Shown piece after piece: positions 26,682 to 35,412 of a DNA stretch of 64,000 bases. A program made the position numbers and the translations under genes. Source of the DNA: an uncultured Saprospiraceae bacterium (lineage in GTDB: Bacteria; Bacteroidota; Bacteroidia; Chitinophagales; Saprospiraceae); assembly GCA_937959115.1 (NCBI GenBank), contig CALGAW010000033.1, forward strand, positions 47,294 through 111,293, read 5' to 3'. Numbering within the stretch: position 1 is the stretch's first letter; every line of letters starts with the position of its first letter. A model generated the notes under the pieces. It did not search any database and was not told the origin of the DNA. It saw only the letters and a list, made by a program, of their open reading frames with translations.

Positions 26682-26723
26682 TTCTTCATTCGAAACTTCT
26701 TGTTCGAAATTCGAAATTCCTTT
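26682..26723 (-). repeat. dispersed TTTCGAA-type intergenic repeat, copy 2
   Basis: Read on the minus strand it contains GGAATTTCGAATTTCGAAC followed by AAGAAGTTTCGAATGAAGAA and begins directly at the secA stop codon. The terminal TTTCGAATGAAGAA (14 nt) is identical in copy 3 at 33762-33805. Confidence 0.6.
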
Positions 26724-29700
26724 TTATCGCTTACCGTGGCATTGCTTATACTTTTTACCACTTCCACAAGGGCAAGGCTCGTTTCTACCTACTTTTTTCT
26801 CTTGTCGCTTATAGGTTTCTACTTTTTGTGGTCCTCCTGCTCTAGCCGCGGCGGCACGAGCACCATCTTCTGCCTTGTTCGCTCGAGTTTTACTCAAATC
26901 TGTTTTCTGTTTTTTCGCTTCACGCACATCTTCTGCTTCTCCAATAGGGACAGAGCCTCTAGATAACAAGGAGGTAACGTCTCTATTTAAGTCGCTCAGT
27001 TTATCTTTAAACAGATCAAACGCTTCAATTTTGTAAACAACTAAAGGATCTTTTTGCTCAAAAGAAGCAGCTTGAGTCGCCTCTTTTAAATCATCCATTG
27101 CTCTAAGGTGTTCTTTCCAACCTTCGTCTATCAATGCAAGTGTAATCGATTTTTCAATTGCTGCAACTACTGAGCGGCCTTCAGTTTCAATGGCTTTTTC
27201 TAAGCTTGCACTAATTTGAATTCCCTTTTGTCCATCCGTAAACGGGATTGCGATATTCTTGTACTGCTGCCCTTGGTTCTTATGCACATCTTTAATGATC
27301 GGCAGAACAGAGTCCACTAAACCTGTCATTTTTCGGTGGTAATTTTCTGTAACCTGCTTCGAAAATACTTCTACAAGTTCATCAGGGTTTCCTTCTGAAA
27401 AATCAGCAGCATCAAATTTAGGTTCTACACCAAAGTATTGAAATGCTTCTAGTTTGAAGGATTCGTAATCCCCGTGCGTATGGTGTGTAAAGAAAATTTC
27501 TTCACTGAGATCCATAAACATGTTATAGACATCAAGTGGGAGACGTTCCCCTATCATAGCATTACGACGTTTCTTGTATATCGCTTCACGTTGGATATTC
27601 ATAACATCATCGTACTCTAACAGTCTTTTTCTAGTTCCAAAGTGATTTTCTTCGACTTTAGACTGTGCTCGTTCAATGGATTTCGATACCATTTTGTGTT
27701 GAATAACTTCTCCCTTTTCGTAACCCATTTTGTCCATGAGTTTGGCGATTCGTTCTGATCCAAACAAACGCATCAGGTTATCTTCCAATGAAACGAAAAA
27801 CTGAGAAGAACCAGGATCTCCCTGTCGTCCAGCACGTCCTCTCAACTGGCGGTCTACGCGTCGTGACTCATGTCGTTCTGTACCGATAATCGCTAGTCCT
27901 CCTGCTTCTTTCACGCCAGGCCCAAGCTTAATATCTGTACCCCGACCGGCCATGTTTGTTGCAATTGTTACTGCACCAGGTAATCCAGCGTTTGCTACGA
28001 TCTCAGCTTCTCTTTGATGCTTTTTTGCATTCAATACATTGTGATCAATTCCCTTACGGGTAAGAAAACGACTTAACAATTCTGAAATCTCAACAGAAGT
28101 GGTACCAACAAGTACTGGGCGGCCTTTTCCTGTTAAACTTTCTATTTCTTCAATTACAGCGTTGTATTTCTCAAGGGCAGTTTTGTAAACCAAATCCTCT
28201 CGATCATCCCTTGCAATTGGGCGGTTGGTAGGAATAACGACGACGTCCATTTTGTAAATATCCCAGAACTCTTTTGCTTCAGTTTCTGCAGTACCTGTCA
28301 TGCCAGAAAGTTTGTGGTACATTCTGAAATAGTTCTGCAAAGTAACTGTTGCAAATGTCTGAGTTGCTGCTTCAATTTTTACATTCTCTTTTGCCTCAAG
28401 TGCTTGGTGCAACCCATCGGAGTAACGACGGCCATCCATCACACGTCCTGTTTGCTCATCAACGATTTTTACTTGTCCGTCTACTACGATGTACTCATCA
28501 TCTCTAGTAAACATGGCGTAGGCCTTCAGCAATTGATTGATGGAGTGTAGACGCTTTGATTTTAAGTTGTAATCCTGCATCAGCTTATCCTTCGCCTTCA
28601 TTTTCTCCTCGTCTTCCAATTCTTCACTGTCTTCAATTTCCATCAGTTCCAAGGATATATCAGGCATTACGAAGAAGCCATCATCTGATTGTGTCTGAGC
28701 AAGGAAATCCGCTCCTTTATCAGTAAGATCAATTGCATTTGTTTTTTCTTCGATTGTGAAGTATAATGGATCGTCTACGATGTGCATGTTTTTAGATTGT
28801 TCCTGCATGTAGAAATTCTCTACGTTTTGCAGGATCACTTTCACACCTGGTTCACTAAGGAACTTTGTTAATGGTCGATACTTCGGCAGTGCTCTGAACG
28901 CTCTTAGTAGAGCGATTCCTCCTTCTCCTTCGTCAGTTCCTGTGCTTCCTTCTGCTAGTTTTTGCTTTGCCTCTGCAAGGTAGGCAGTAGCTAGACTTCG
29001 CTGTACGGCCATAAGTTTTTCGATGGTTGGCTTAAGCGGCTCGTATTCTTGCACGTCTCCTTTGGGAACTGGTCCAGAAATAATCAATGGTGTTCTTGCA
29101 TCGTCAATCAGTACGGAGTCGACCTCATCAATCATAGCGAAATGGTGCTTTCTCTGTACCAGTTCGTCTGGATTCTTGACCATGTTATCTCTAAGGTAGT
29201 CAAATCCAAATTCGTTGTTAGTCCCGTATGTGATATCGCACTGATAAGCCTTTACACGGCCTTCAGAGTGCGGTTTGTAGTTGTCAATGCAATCTATAGT
29301 AAGGAATAGGAATTCGAAGATGGGGCCCATCCATTCACAATCTCGTTTTGCCAAGTAATTGTTTACTGTAATGACGTGTACTCCTTTTCCTGCAAGGGCA
29401 TTTAGATATGCTGGGAGGGTAGCGACGAGTGTCTTACCTTCACCAGTAGCCATCTCTGAGATTTTCCCTTTGTGCAAGGTGTATCCACCGATCAGCTGTA
29501 CATCATAGTGAAGCATGTTCCAGGTAATCTTAGCACCTGCTGCTTCCCAGCTATTTTGCCAGATGGCTTTCTCTCCCTCAATACTAACATTAGGTCGGAT
29601 GGGAGCGAAGTCTCTGTCGTGCTGAGTTGCCGCTACCTCTAGTTGTTCATTGTGCATAAACCGGTAAGCTGTTTCCTTAACGACTGCGAAAGCTTCTGGA

Positions 29701-30029
29701 AGGATTTCCATTAGAATTTCTTCTAAATGGGTATTTTTCTCTAAGTTTAGTTTATCAATTTCTTCAAAAAGGGTTTCTTTTTTGTCGAAATCAGAAGTCG
29801 ATTCTGCTTCAGATTTTAAGGTGTCAATATCATTTGAGATACCTTCTAAATGTTCAGCGATTCGTTTACGAAATTCATGTGTCTTGTTCCGGAGCTCGTC
29901 ATGGCTTAATGACTTCATTGCTTCGTACTCTTTGTTTGTGGCTTCCACATAGGGCATGATCTCTTTAACATCTCGATCATACTTACTACCAAAGACTTTT
30001 GAAATTGAATTTGTGATATATTTTAACAT
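26724..30029 (-). CDS. secA: preprotein translocase ATPase SecA
   Basis: 1101 aa, the long Bacteroidota form. Walker A MATGEGKTLVATLPAYL (about 192-208), DEAD-like MIDEVDSVLIDDARTPL (about 298), TNMAGRGTDIKLGPGV and the Arg-finger region RRVDRQLRGRAGRQGD are intact. An insertion of roughly 150 residues between the DEVD box and the preprotein cross-linking region, and the C-terminal SEC-C zinc motif CPCGSGKKYKQCH used for SecB/ribosome binding, are both present. It drives protein export through SecYEG. Transcribed alone from a TATCTTTG promoter at 30070-30077. Confidence 0.98.
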   Translation of the reverse strand: MLKYITNSISKVFGSKYDRDVKEIMPYVEATNKEYEAMKSLSHDELRNKTHEFRKRIAEHLEGISNDIDTLKSEAESTSDFDKKETLFEEIDKLNLEKNTHLEEILMEILPEAFAVVKETAYRFMHNEQLEVAATQHDRDFAPIRPNVSIEGEKAIWQNSWEAAGAKITWNMLHYDVQLIGGYTLHKGKISEMATGEGKTLVATLPAYLNALAGKGVHVITVNNYLAKRDCEWMGPIFEFLFLTIDCIDNYKPHSEGRVKAYQCDITYGTNNEFGFDYLRDNMVKNPDELVQRKHHFAMIDEVDSVLIDDARTPLIISGPVPKGDVQEYEPLKPTIEKLMAVQRSLATAYLAEAKQKLAEGSTGTDEGEGGIALLRAFRALPKYRPLTKFLSEPGVKVILQNVENFYMQEQSKNMHIVDDPLYFTIEEKTNAIDLTDKGADFLAQTQSDDGFFVMPDISLELMEIEDSEELEDEEKMKAKDKLMQDYNLKSKRLHSINQLLKAYAMFTRDDEYIVVDGQVKIVDEQTGRVMDGRRYSDGLHQALEAKENVKIEAATQTFATVTLQNYFRMYHKLSGMTGTAETEAKEFWDIYKMDVVVIPTNRPIARDDREDLVYKTALEKYNAVIEEIESLTGKGRPVLVGTTSVEISELLSRFLTRKGIDHNVLNAKKHQREAEIVANAGLPGAVTIATNMAGRGTDIKLGPGVKEAGGLAIIGTERHESRRVDRQLRGRAGRQGDPGSSQFFVSLEDNLMRLFGSERIAKLMDKMGYEKGEVIQHKMVSKSIERAQSKVEENHFGTRKRLLEYDDVMNIQREAIYKKRRNAMIGERLPLDVYNMFMDLSEEIFFTHHTHGDYESFKLEAFQYFGVEPKFDAADFSEGNPDELVEVFSKQVTENYHRKMTGLVDSVLPIIKDVHKNQGQQYKNIAIPFTDGQKGIQISASLEKAIETEGRSVVAAIEKSITLALIDEGWKEHLRAMDDLKEATQAASFEQKDPLVVYKIEAFDLFKDKLSDLNRDVTSLLSRGSVPIGEAEDVREAKKQKTDLSKTRANKAEDGARAAAARAGGPQKVETYKRQEKKVGRNEPCPCGSGKKYKQCHGKR

Positions 30030-30069
30030 AATGTATGGATATGAATCTTTACTTTTTCAAAAAGGAATA

Positions 30070-30077
30070 CAAAGATA
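30070..30077 (-). promoter_or_regulatory. secA -7 promoter box
   Basis: Minus-strand TATCTTTG, matching TAnnTTTG, 41 bp upstream of the secA ATG. No convincing TTTG -33 element at ideal spacing. Confidence 0.5.
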
Positions 30078-30265
30078 CGACTTTATCGAAATGATGGCCT
30101 TCTATCGTTCAATAAATACAATAAAATCTTCTTCAACGAATATTATTCCAACAAAAGGATAAATAAAATTTTACGACATTTTGGCTGTATTAGTTGCTTT
30201 TACATGACGAGTTGTCCAGGAAAAATTGCTAGGAATGACAAAGTAGACAACTTGATTGGGTCAAA

Positions 30266-30292
30266 TAAAAAAGGCGCATAATTAAATGCGCC
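30266..30292 (-). terminator. intrinsic terminator after the GT117-like gene
   Basis: Perfect 7-bp stem GGCGCAT / ATGCGCC with a 6-nt loop, followed on the minus strand by T6 (30267-30272), about 78 bp after the stop codon at 30370. Confidence 0.85.
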
Positions 30293-30369
30293 CTTGTTTT
30301 CTAATAAGAAAACGTAGTTACTCTCTCGAAAATATGAACAGCTATGTGGATAAAATGTTCAAAATTTTC

Positions 30370-33300
30370 TTAATTATTTGCTGGACGCATTGGCATTTTT
30401 CCGCCATATGGACCAAACATATTCATGATGTCGTTCTTAACGTCCTCATAACCAGGCCTATTGACAAATTCCATAATTCCCTGCATCGTTTGCTGAGTTT
30501 TTGAGATATCTCCTTGGAAAGATCCTTTGTCTCCAGCACCGAGTGATTCATAGAATTCCATATAGTCGGCCATTTCTGTTGCTAGCGTCATGATATGGGG
30601 TTTTGCTTTATCTTTTGCACCAGCTTCGTCATAAATTCTGAGCATGTAAAGCGTATTAATATCAAATTGGAAATTCATATGCGGAAATGCTTCAAAATAT
30701 TTATCTGCCAATTGTATCGCTTTTGCTTTTTTACCTTCTCTAAGCAATTCATCACCGAGGCGAAGCATAGAGAACCTTAAGCTTGAAACACTTGGCATGT
30801 AGCTAGTGTTAACGTACAATCTTTCCTTGTCAAAGTTCCCCCATTTAAATTTCGTTAAAATGTTGTCTAACATTTTATCAGTTGCTACACGTCCTTTTCC
30901 TACTAGGATGTCGCCCCATTTGGCACTCTGAGCTGGCGTTTTCACTGGGACTAATCTTAAGGCTAACCCTTCTAATTGCAAGTATTCACCAAGGCCAAGT
31001 ATTTTTCCTGGTTGGCAGGTAACTGCGAAGTAGATTGGACGTTCCCACTTGTTAGAAGCAATGATGTCAAGAATCGTCAGTTCATCTTTGATCAATCTAT
31101 TTTTGTTTATTGTGAAGTCTAGTCTGTCTAGGACTTGCAAGGAGTCTGATGGGTTGACAGTACCGTTTGAATACACCTTGTTTTTGTCTACTGGAATGTA
31201 GAAGTTGTTTGCTGGTATATAGCTATCCATTTGTTCTCCACCACCACCTTTCAACGGGTGCTTTTCCGACATAAACTTAACTGCCTTTTCTATGTTTATC
31301 CGATCTGGTTTTTTGTACGGATTGACAAATAGCGAATTCCGCTTATTGCCACGATAGGCTTCAGCTGGCATTGTCATCTTAATTGGTGGAGAGTCATTCA
31401 CTTTTCGGCGAAGCTGATCAATGTACCAGTCGACAGCCAATAGACTAAGGTTGGTGACCCGTACATCAGTTCTAATACCTTCTACCTCTTGAGCATACCA
31501 AAGCGGATAAGTATCATTGTCTCCATGTGTAAACACGATCGCGTTAGGCTCACAGCTTTCTAGGAAATTGGTGGCGTAATCTCTTGCACCAGTGTGGCCG
31601 CCTCGATTGTGATCATCCCAGTTCTGAATACCCATGATAATCGGAGCGAGCATGACTAACCCCAGCGAAGCAAACGCCACACCTTTACTCTTACTTGTTT
31701 CAGGAATGGCCCCAAGCGGTTCGTCTGAGTTCCCAAAAAAGGAGGTTCGATCAAGGATGAGGCGATAGATGGCCACCACGGCCATTCCTATCCATATACA
31801 GAAGGTGAAGAAGGAGCCGACGAGGACATAATCCCGTTCACGTGGTTCATTAGGAGGTTGATTCGAATAAAAGGTAATGGCCAAGCCTGTCATGAGGAAG
31901 AGGACAAAGATGGCAAATGCTTCTTTGGGTCGACTCCTAGCATGAAAGAATAATCCAATGATTCCAAAGAGGAATGGTAGGAAGAAATAAGAGTTTCTTG
32001 CTTGGTTATTTTTAAGGGTGTCTGGTAGTTTACTAGACTCAAATAGTCGCATGTCATCAATAAATGAAATACCTGATTGCCAATGACCATTACGTTTGTC
32101 AAGGGAGAAGTATCCTTGATTTCCATTTTGTCGACCAGCAAAATTCCACATGAAGTAACGCCAGTACATCCAACCGATTTGATATTTGAATGCAAATTTG
32201 ATGTTATCCATTTGGGTAATTCGTTTCTTGCTTTGCGGGTTGGTTGGATTTAGCCAACGTCTGTATTCATTCGGACGATCATAATGCCCCATTCTAATAA
32301 ATGGCATTTGTCCTTTGTCATATTTGTAGGATAATTTTCTATCAATGATTTCATACTTATCACCTGATCTACCCCATTTTTCCTCGCTATTTGTTCCTAC
32401 TGGTTTTGCATCGAAATGCGGGCCGTAAAGCAATGGACGATCACCGTATTGCTCACGATTTAGGTAGGAGATCAAACTGAACGCGTCGCTAGGGTTGTTC
32501 ATATTAATTGGTGTATTGGCATTTGCACGGATTACAATTAGTCCATAGGTGGAAAAACCTAGTACAACGACAGAAACTGCCATGACAAGCGTGTTAGCAA
32601 ATGCCATTCGTCGTTTGTGTGTGTAGTATATTGCTCCAGCCAAAATTGTAGCGACAAGGATAGAGAAAAACAATAATCCGCTATTGAATGGTAGCCCAAA
32701 CGAGTTAACAAATATTTTATCAAATGATCTTCCTATTGCAGGAATGATTTTCATGATAAAGGACATAATTACTACAGCAAACAAGACGACACCTGCTGCA
32801 GCAGCTATGATCATTCCTTTTAGGTTCTGTGCAGGGTATTTCTTTAAGTAGTATAATATTGCTAGGGCAGGTAATGTCAACAGACTAAGTAGGTGAACTC
32901 CTATAGACAATCCAATCATATACATGGTAAAGATCAGCCATCGGTCTGAATATTTATCATTTGGAAGGTGATACCATTTGATTACTGCCCAGATGACCAA
33001 TGCTGTAAAAAAGCTAGACATGGCGTACACTTCTCCCTCTACTGCAGAGAACCAAACTGAGGTAGCGAAAGTTGTAGCTAGTCCCGCAACAACACCACTG
33101 CCAATGACGACGATGGTTTGAGTAGGGTTTAGTTCCCCTTTTCTCCCTACAAGAGTCATTTTTGAAAGGATCGTAGTAGACCAGAAGATAAAGAGGACGA
33201 CAAAAGCAGTACAGATGCCCGAAAGGATATTAACGGCATGCGCTACTGCTGATGGAGTGTTGGGGAAAATTGTTTCAGCAACAAAAGCAAACATTCTTCC

Positions 33301-33477
33301 AATCATTAAAAACAATGGTGCTCCAGGTGGGTGGACAACTTGAAGCTTTTGAGCTCCTGCAATAAATTCACCACAATCCCAAAGGCTACCAGTCGGTTCT
33401 GCTGAAAGAATGTATACAATGGCTGCGATTGCAAATACGACCCAACCAGTGATATTGTTTAATTGTTTAAATGCCAT
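30370..33477 (-). CDS. DUF2723 / glycosyltransferase family 117-like membrane protein
   Basis: 1035 aa from the ATG at 33477 (MAFKQLNNITGWVVFAIAA); a longer frame to 33543 is possible but adds a non-hydrophobic 22-residue leader. The N-terminal part is the DUF2723 signature with Asp/Glu in SLWDCGEFIAGAQKLQVVHPPGAPLF, followed by about ten membrane helices to about residue 380, another set near 500-640 and a large soluble C-terminal region with TPR-like helices. The family is proposed to be a protein O-mannosyltransferase-like transferase (GT-C fold), consistent with Bacteroidota O-glycosylation of exported proteins; the sugar donor cannot be inferred. Confidence 0.85.
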   Translation of the reverse strand: MAFKQLNNITGWVVFAIAAIVYILSAEPTGSLWDCGEFIAGAQKLQVVHPPGAPLFLMIGRMFAFVAETIFPNTPSAVAHAVNILSGICTAFVVLFIFWSTTILSKMTLVGRKGELNPTQTIVVIGSGVVAGLATTFATSVWFSAVEGEVYAMSSFFTALVIWAVIKWYHLPNDKYSDRWLIFTMYMIGLSIGVHLLSLLTLPALAILYYLKKYPAQNLKGMIIAAAAGVVLFAVVIMSFIMKIIPAIGRSFDKIFVNSFGLPFNSGLLFFSILVATILAGAIYYTHKRRMAFANTLVMAVSVVVLGFSTYGLIVIRANANTPINMNNPSDAFSLISYLNREQYGDRPLLYGPHFDAKPVGTNSEEKWGRSGDKYEIIDRKLSYKYDKGQMPFIRMGHYDRPNEYRRWLNPTNPQSKKRITQMDNIKFAFKYQIGWMYWRYFMWNFAGRQNGNQGYFSLDKRNGHWQSGISFIDDMRLFESSKLPDTLKNNQARNSYFFLPFLFGIIGLFFHARSRPKEAFAIFVLFLMTGLAITFYSNQPPNEPRERDYVLVGSFFTFCIWIGMAVVAIYRLILDRTSFFGNSDEPLGAIPETSKSKGVAFASLGLVMLAPIIMGIQNWDDHNRGGHTGARDYATNFLESCEPNAIVFTHGDNDTYPLWYAQEVEGIRTDVRVTNLSLLAVDWYIDQLRRKVNDSPPIKMTMPAEAYRGNKRNSLFVNPYKKPDRINIEKAVKFMSEKHPLKGGGGEQMDSYIPANNFYIPVDKNKVYSNGTVNPSDSLQVLDRLDFTINKNRLIKDELTILDIIASNKWERPIYFAVTCQPGKILGLGEYLQLEGLALRLVPVKTPAQSAKWGDILVGKGRVATDKMLDNILTKFKWGNFDKERLYVNTSYMPSVSSLRFSMLRLGDELLREGKKAKAIQLADKYFEAFPHMNFQFDINTLYMLRIYDEAGAKDKAKPHIMTLATEMADYMEFYESLGAGDKGSFQGDISKTQQTMQGIMEFVNRPGYEDVKNDIMNMFGPYGGKMPMRPANN

Positions 33478-33973
33478 GTTCTTATAATCTGTGTTTTGTT
33501 CTAATAGTTCAAATGAACAAATCTTGTTATTTAATGTACCCAAATGCGTAATTCGGGCTTAAATAGCTCAAATAGCTCGCAAAAATAGTAAAATACTATG
33601 GTATAATTATTAATTGATGGGATAAATCCCTAATGGATAATTGAGAACTATCCATAACAAATAATCAGAAGGTTACCTGATTGAGAAAATTTGGAGGTAG
33701 ATTTTTTGACTCCAAACTTAGGCGAAAGGTATTATTTTTTCTTTTAAGATGCAACTAGATTTAAAGGAATATCGGATAAGGAGTAAAGAATTTCGAATGA
33801 AGAAGCGTCCTACATTTATAAGATTTACATAGGAAAGTGCGAAATTATCCTGCTAAATGAGAGTTTTTATCTCAAGCGCTTTTGTCTTTTTAAAGTAAAA
33901 AAAACATAATTTAATCATTAATTAACGATTTCAATATCATTCATTCCAAATTTCTACGTTATAGCTTTACACA
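33478..33973. other. intergenic region, 496 bp
   Basis: Divergent promoters are expected here: TATTTTTG (minus, 33580-33587) could serve the GT117-like gene. It also holds repeat copy 3 (33762-33805) and a TGGATA/TATCCA hairpin near 33633-33653. No gene seen. Confidence 0.5.
33762..33805 (+). repeat. dispersed TTTCGAA-type intergenic repeat, copy 3
   Basis: AAAGGAATATCGGATAAGG followed by AGTAAAGAATTTCGAATGAAG. Its 3' portion TTTCGAATGAAGAA is identical to copy 2 beside secA, and its AAAGGAATWTCG 5' portion also matches. Confidence 0.6.
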
Positions 33974-34585
33974 ATGAAATTAGAACACCACTTTTTAAAA
34001 TTATTCAGACAGTTTTCTGACAATGAGGTCTACAACCAGCAATGCTGGGATGAAATCAGGAAACACTATTCTGGTCCCAAGCGCCACTATCACAATTTAC
34101 AGCATCTAGAAACGATGATTACTGAATTGGAGCACGTAAAAGATCAAATCAAAAATTGGCAGACGATTATCTGCTCAGTATATTATCATGATATTATCTA
34201 TACAGCAACAAAGAAAGACAATGAGCTGAAAAGTGGAGCATTGATGAAAGAGCGACTGCAGAAAACGGATTTCGAGCATGTAGAAGCCTGCTTTAACCAA
34301 ATTATCGCTACCAAGTTACATCTATTGAGTAAGGACAGCGATACCAACTTTTTGTTAGACGCGGATCTGGTGATTCTGGGAAAACCATGGGCCGACTATG
34401 AGCAGTATACTCAAAATGTGAGAGCGGAGTATAAGGTTTACCCTGACCTTCTTTATCGGCCTGGAAGAAAAAAGGTGCTGCGGCATTTTTTAGAACAAGA
34501 ACATATTTACAAGACATCTGCTTTTCGGAAACAATATGAAGCTCAAGCACGTGCTAATTTGAATCGAGAAGTTGAGCTGCTTTGA
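33974..34585 (+). CDS. HD-superfamily metal-dependent phosphohydrolase
   Basis: 203 aa, normal length for the COG4339 family. The N-terminal signature YSGPKRHYHNLQHLETMI carries the first metal ligand His, YYHDIIY carries the HD pair, and LLDADLVILG holds the last Asp. Such proteins are cytoplasmic and of unknown substrate. Standing alone between two long spacers; no operon partner. Confidence 0.8.
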   Translation: MKLEHHFLKLFRQFSDNEVYNQQCWDEIRKHYSGPKRHYHNLQHLETMITELEHVKDQIKNWQTIICSVYYHDIIYTATKKDNELKSGALMKERLQKTDFEHVEACFNQIIATKLHLLSKDSDTNFLLDADLVILGKPWADYEQYTQNVRAEYKVYPDLLYRPGRKKVLRHFLEQEHIYKTSAFRKQYEAQARANLNREVELL

Positions 34586-35059
34586 GTTTTCGATAAAATA
34601 ACGAAACATGATTTTTTAATTGATTATTAAGGTTTTAGGTAAATGTTTTTAAAGAAATGTTCGATTTCAGGAACTTTACAGGCGAAAAAAATGTATTTAT
34701 TAATACAGCAACAAATGAAAAATGAAAATCTTCAACACATATATTAGCATCCGTGGCAAGTCGACTGTCTTAAAGGCAGGTGAGGGTGTTGACGATCGCT
34801 GCCTAACCAAAGCCTAAATCAATGGATTGTGGCGGTTAGATGAACGCTGCGCATGAATTGATTTCAACAGAAATATACATAGAAAAATAGATACATCTGA
34901 GCAATCAGGTGAACAGGATAGGTATGCCAGTTTATGGCTTAACATCGCTTAAAAATCGATTAAGTGGTGGGCTAGATTCCCATGCCATTTTCCAACTGAA
35001 AAAACCAAACGACATAGGTTGCAACCGTCGATATTTATTAACTAAAGTAAGCCAATCAC
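34586..35059. other. intergenic region, 474 bp, with an unexplained structured segment
   Basis: No protein gene of convincing quality. The part from about 34740 to 35030 is less AT-rich than neighbouring spacers and contains many complementary arms; see the candidate structured-RNA entry. Confidence 0.5.
34740..35030 (+). ncRNA. candidate structured RNA or attC-like element (unproven)
   Basis: Several complementary arms occur: AGGCAG (about 34776) with CTGCCT (about 34799); CTAACC-GCC with GGC-GGTTAG enclosing AATC-AATG-GATT (about 34803-34841); CAGTT with AACTG enclosing CTTA..TAAG and a GTGGG/CCCAT hairpin with a 7-nt loop (34967-34983) followed by GCCATTTTCCA; and the palindrome GGTTGCAACC (35017-35026). 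GCCTAAC and GTTAGAT fit the integron core consensus RYYYAAC and GTTRRRY, but the 41-bp span is shorter than known attC sites and no integrase is near. Strand is a guess. It matches no RNA family I recognise (not tmRNA, RNase P, SRP). Confidence 0.3.
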
Positions 35060-35371
35060 TTGCTTTTTAACAGTAGAATCATGAGAACATTAATGGTGCT
35101 TTTATTGACGATGTTTTTGACAACCGGTATCTTTGGTCAAACTAAATCCGGAGGGCTCGTTGTGATAAACGAAAAGGGAATTATTCTCTTAGAAGGATGC
35201 CCTAGTGAGAAGGATAGTCAACTTGTATTATTGGATGAGTCGGGAAATCTAATCTCATCTAGCAGTTTTGAAGGAGATATTATTGAGTTAAATTTTTCAG
35301 AGCTGAACGAAGTCCGCAGTCTGACTGTTATTTCTGGTGATTGTAAGGTTACTAGGAAGATAAAAAGATGA
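35060..35371 (+). CDS. small secreted protein of unknown function
   Basis: 103 aa; the ATG at 35081 (MRTLMVLLLTMFLTTGIFGQ) is the better start because it begins a clean signal peptide ending IFGQ, giving about 96 aa. The mature part is short and beta-rich (SGGLVVINEKGIILLEGC; DSQLVLLDESGNLISS; SLTVISGDCKVTRKI) and has two Cys (in LEGC and GDC) that may form a disulfide. Not recognised. A hairpin directly after the stop probably ends the transcript. Confidence 0.6.
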   Translation: MLFNSRIMRTLMVLLLTMFLTTGIFGQTKSGGLVVINEKGIILLEGCPSEKDSQLVLLDESGNLISSSSFEGDIIELNFSELNEVRSLTVISGDCKVTRKIKR

Positions 35372-35381
35372 CTGAAATATG

Positions 35382-35408
35382 CGCTCTATTGCACTTTGCA
35401 ATAGAGCG
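35382..35408. terminator. hairpin terminator between convergent genes
   Basis: 11-bp perfect stem CGCTCTATTGC / GCAATAGAGCG with loop ACTTT; only moderately T-rich (TATTCTAATTT) on the plus strand. It lies between the stops at 35371 and 35413 and may serve both genes. Confidence 0.7.
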
Positions 35409-35412
35409 TATT

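Larger units (their letters stand above)
25975..26723. other. 749-bp gene-free region rich in inverted and dispersed repeats
   Basis: No gene seen. It holds the surface-protein promoter region (TAAACTTG near the start), a 10-bp perfect inverted repeat (26128-26157), two copies of a TTTCGAA-type dispersed repeat (26439-26478, 26682-26723) and a 22-bp perfect inverted repeat (26574-26630). Confidence 0.7.
30030..30369. other. intergenic region between the GT117-like gene and secA
   Basis: 340 bp with the secA promoter (30070-30077) and the terminator of the upstream gene (30266-30292); no gene seen. Confidence 0.6.

Noticed and set aside
34967..34994. tRNA or tmRNA 3' domain (T-arm-like hairpin plus CCA)
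   Set aside because: The loop is CTAGATT rather than TTCRANN, and no 5' strand pairs with the GCCATTT acceptor segment.
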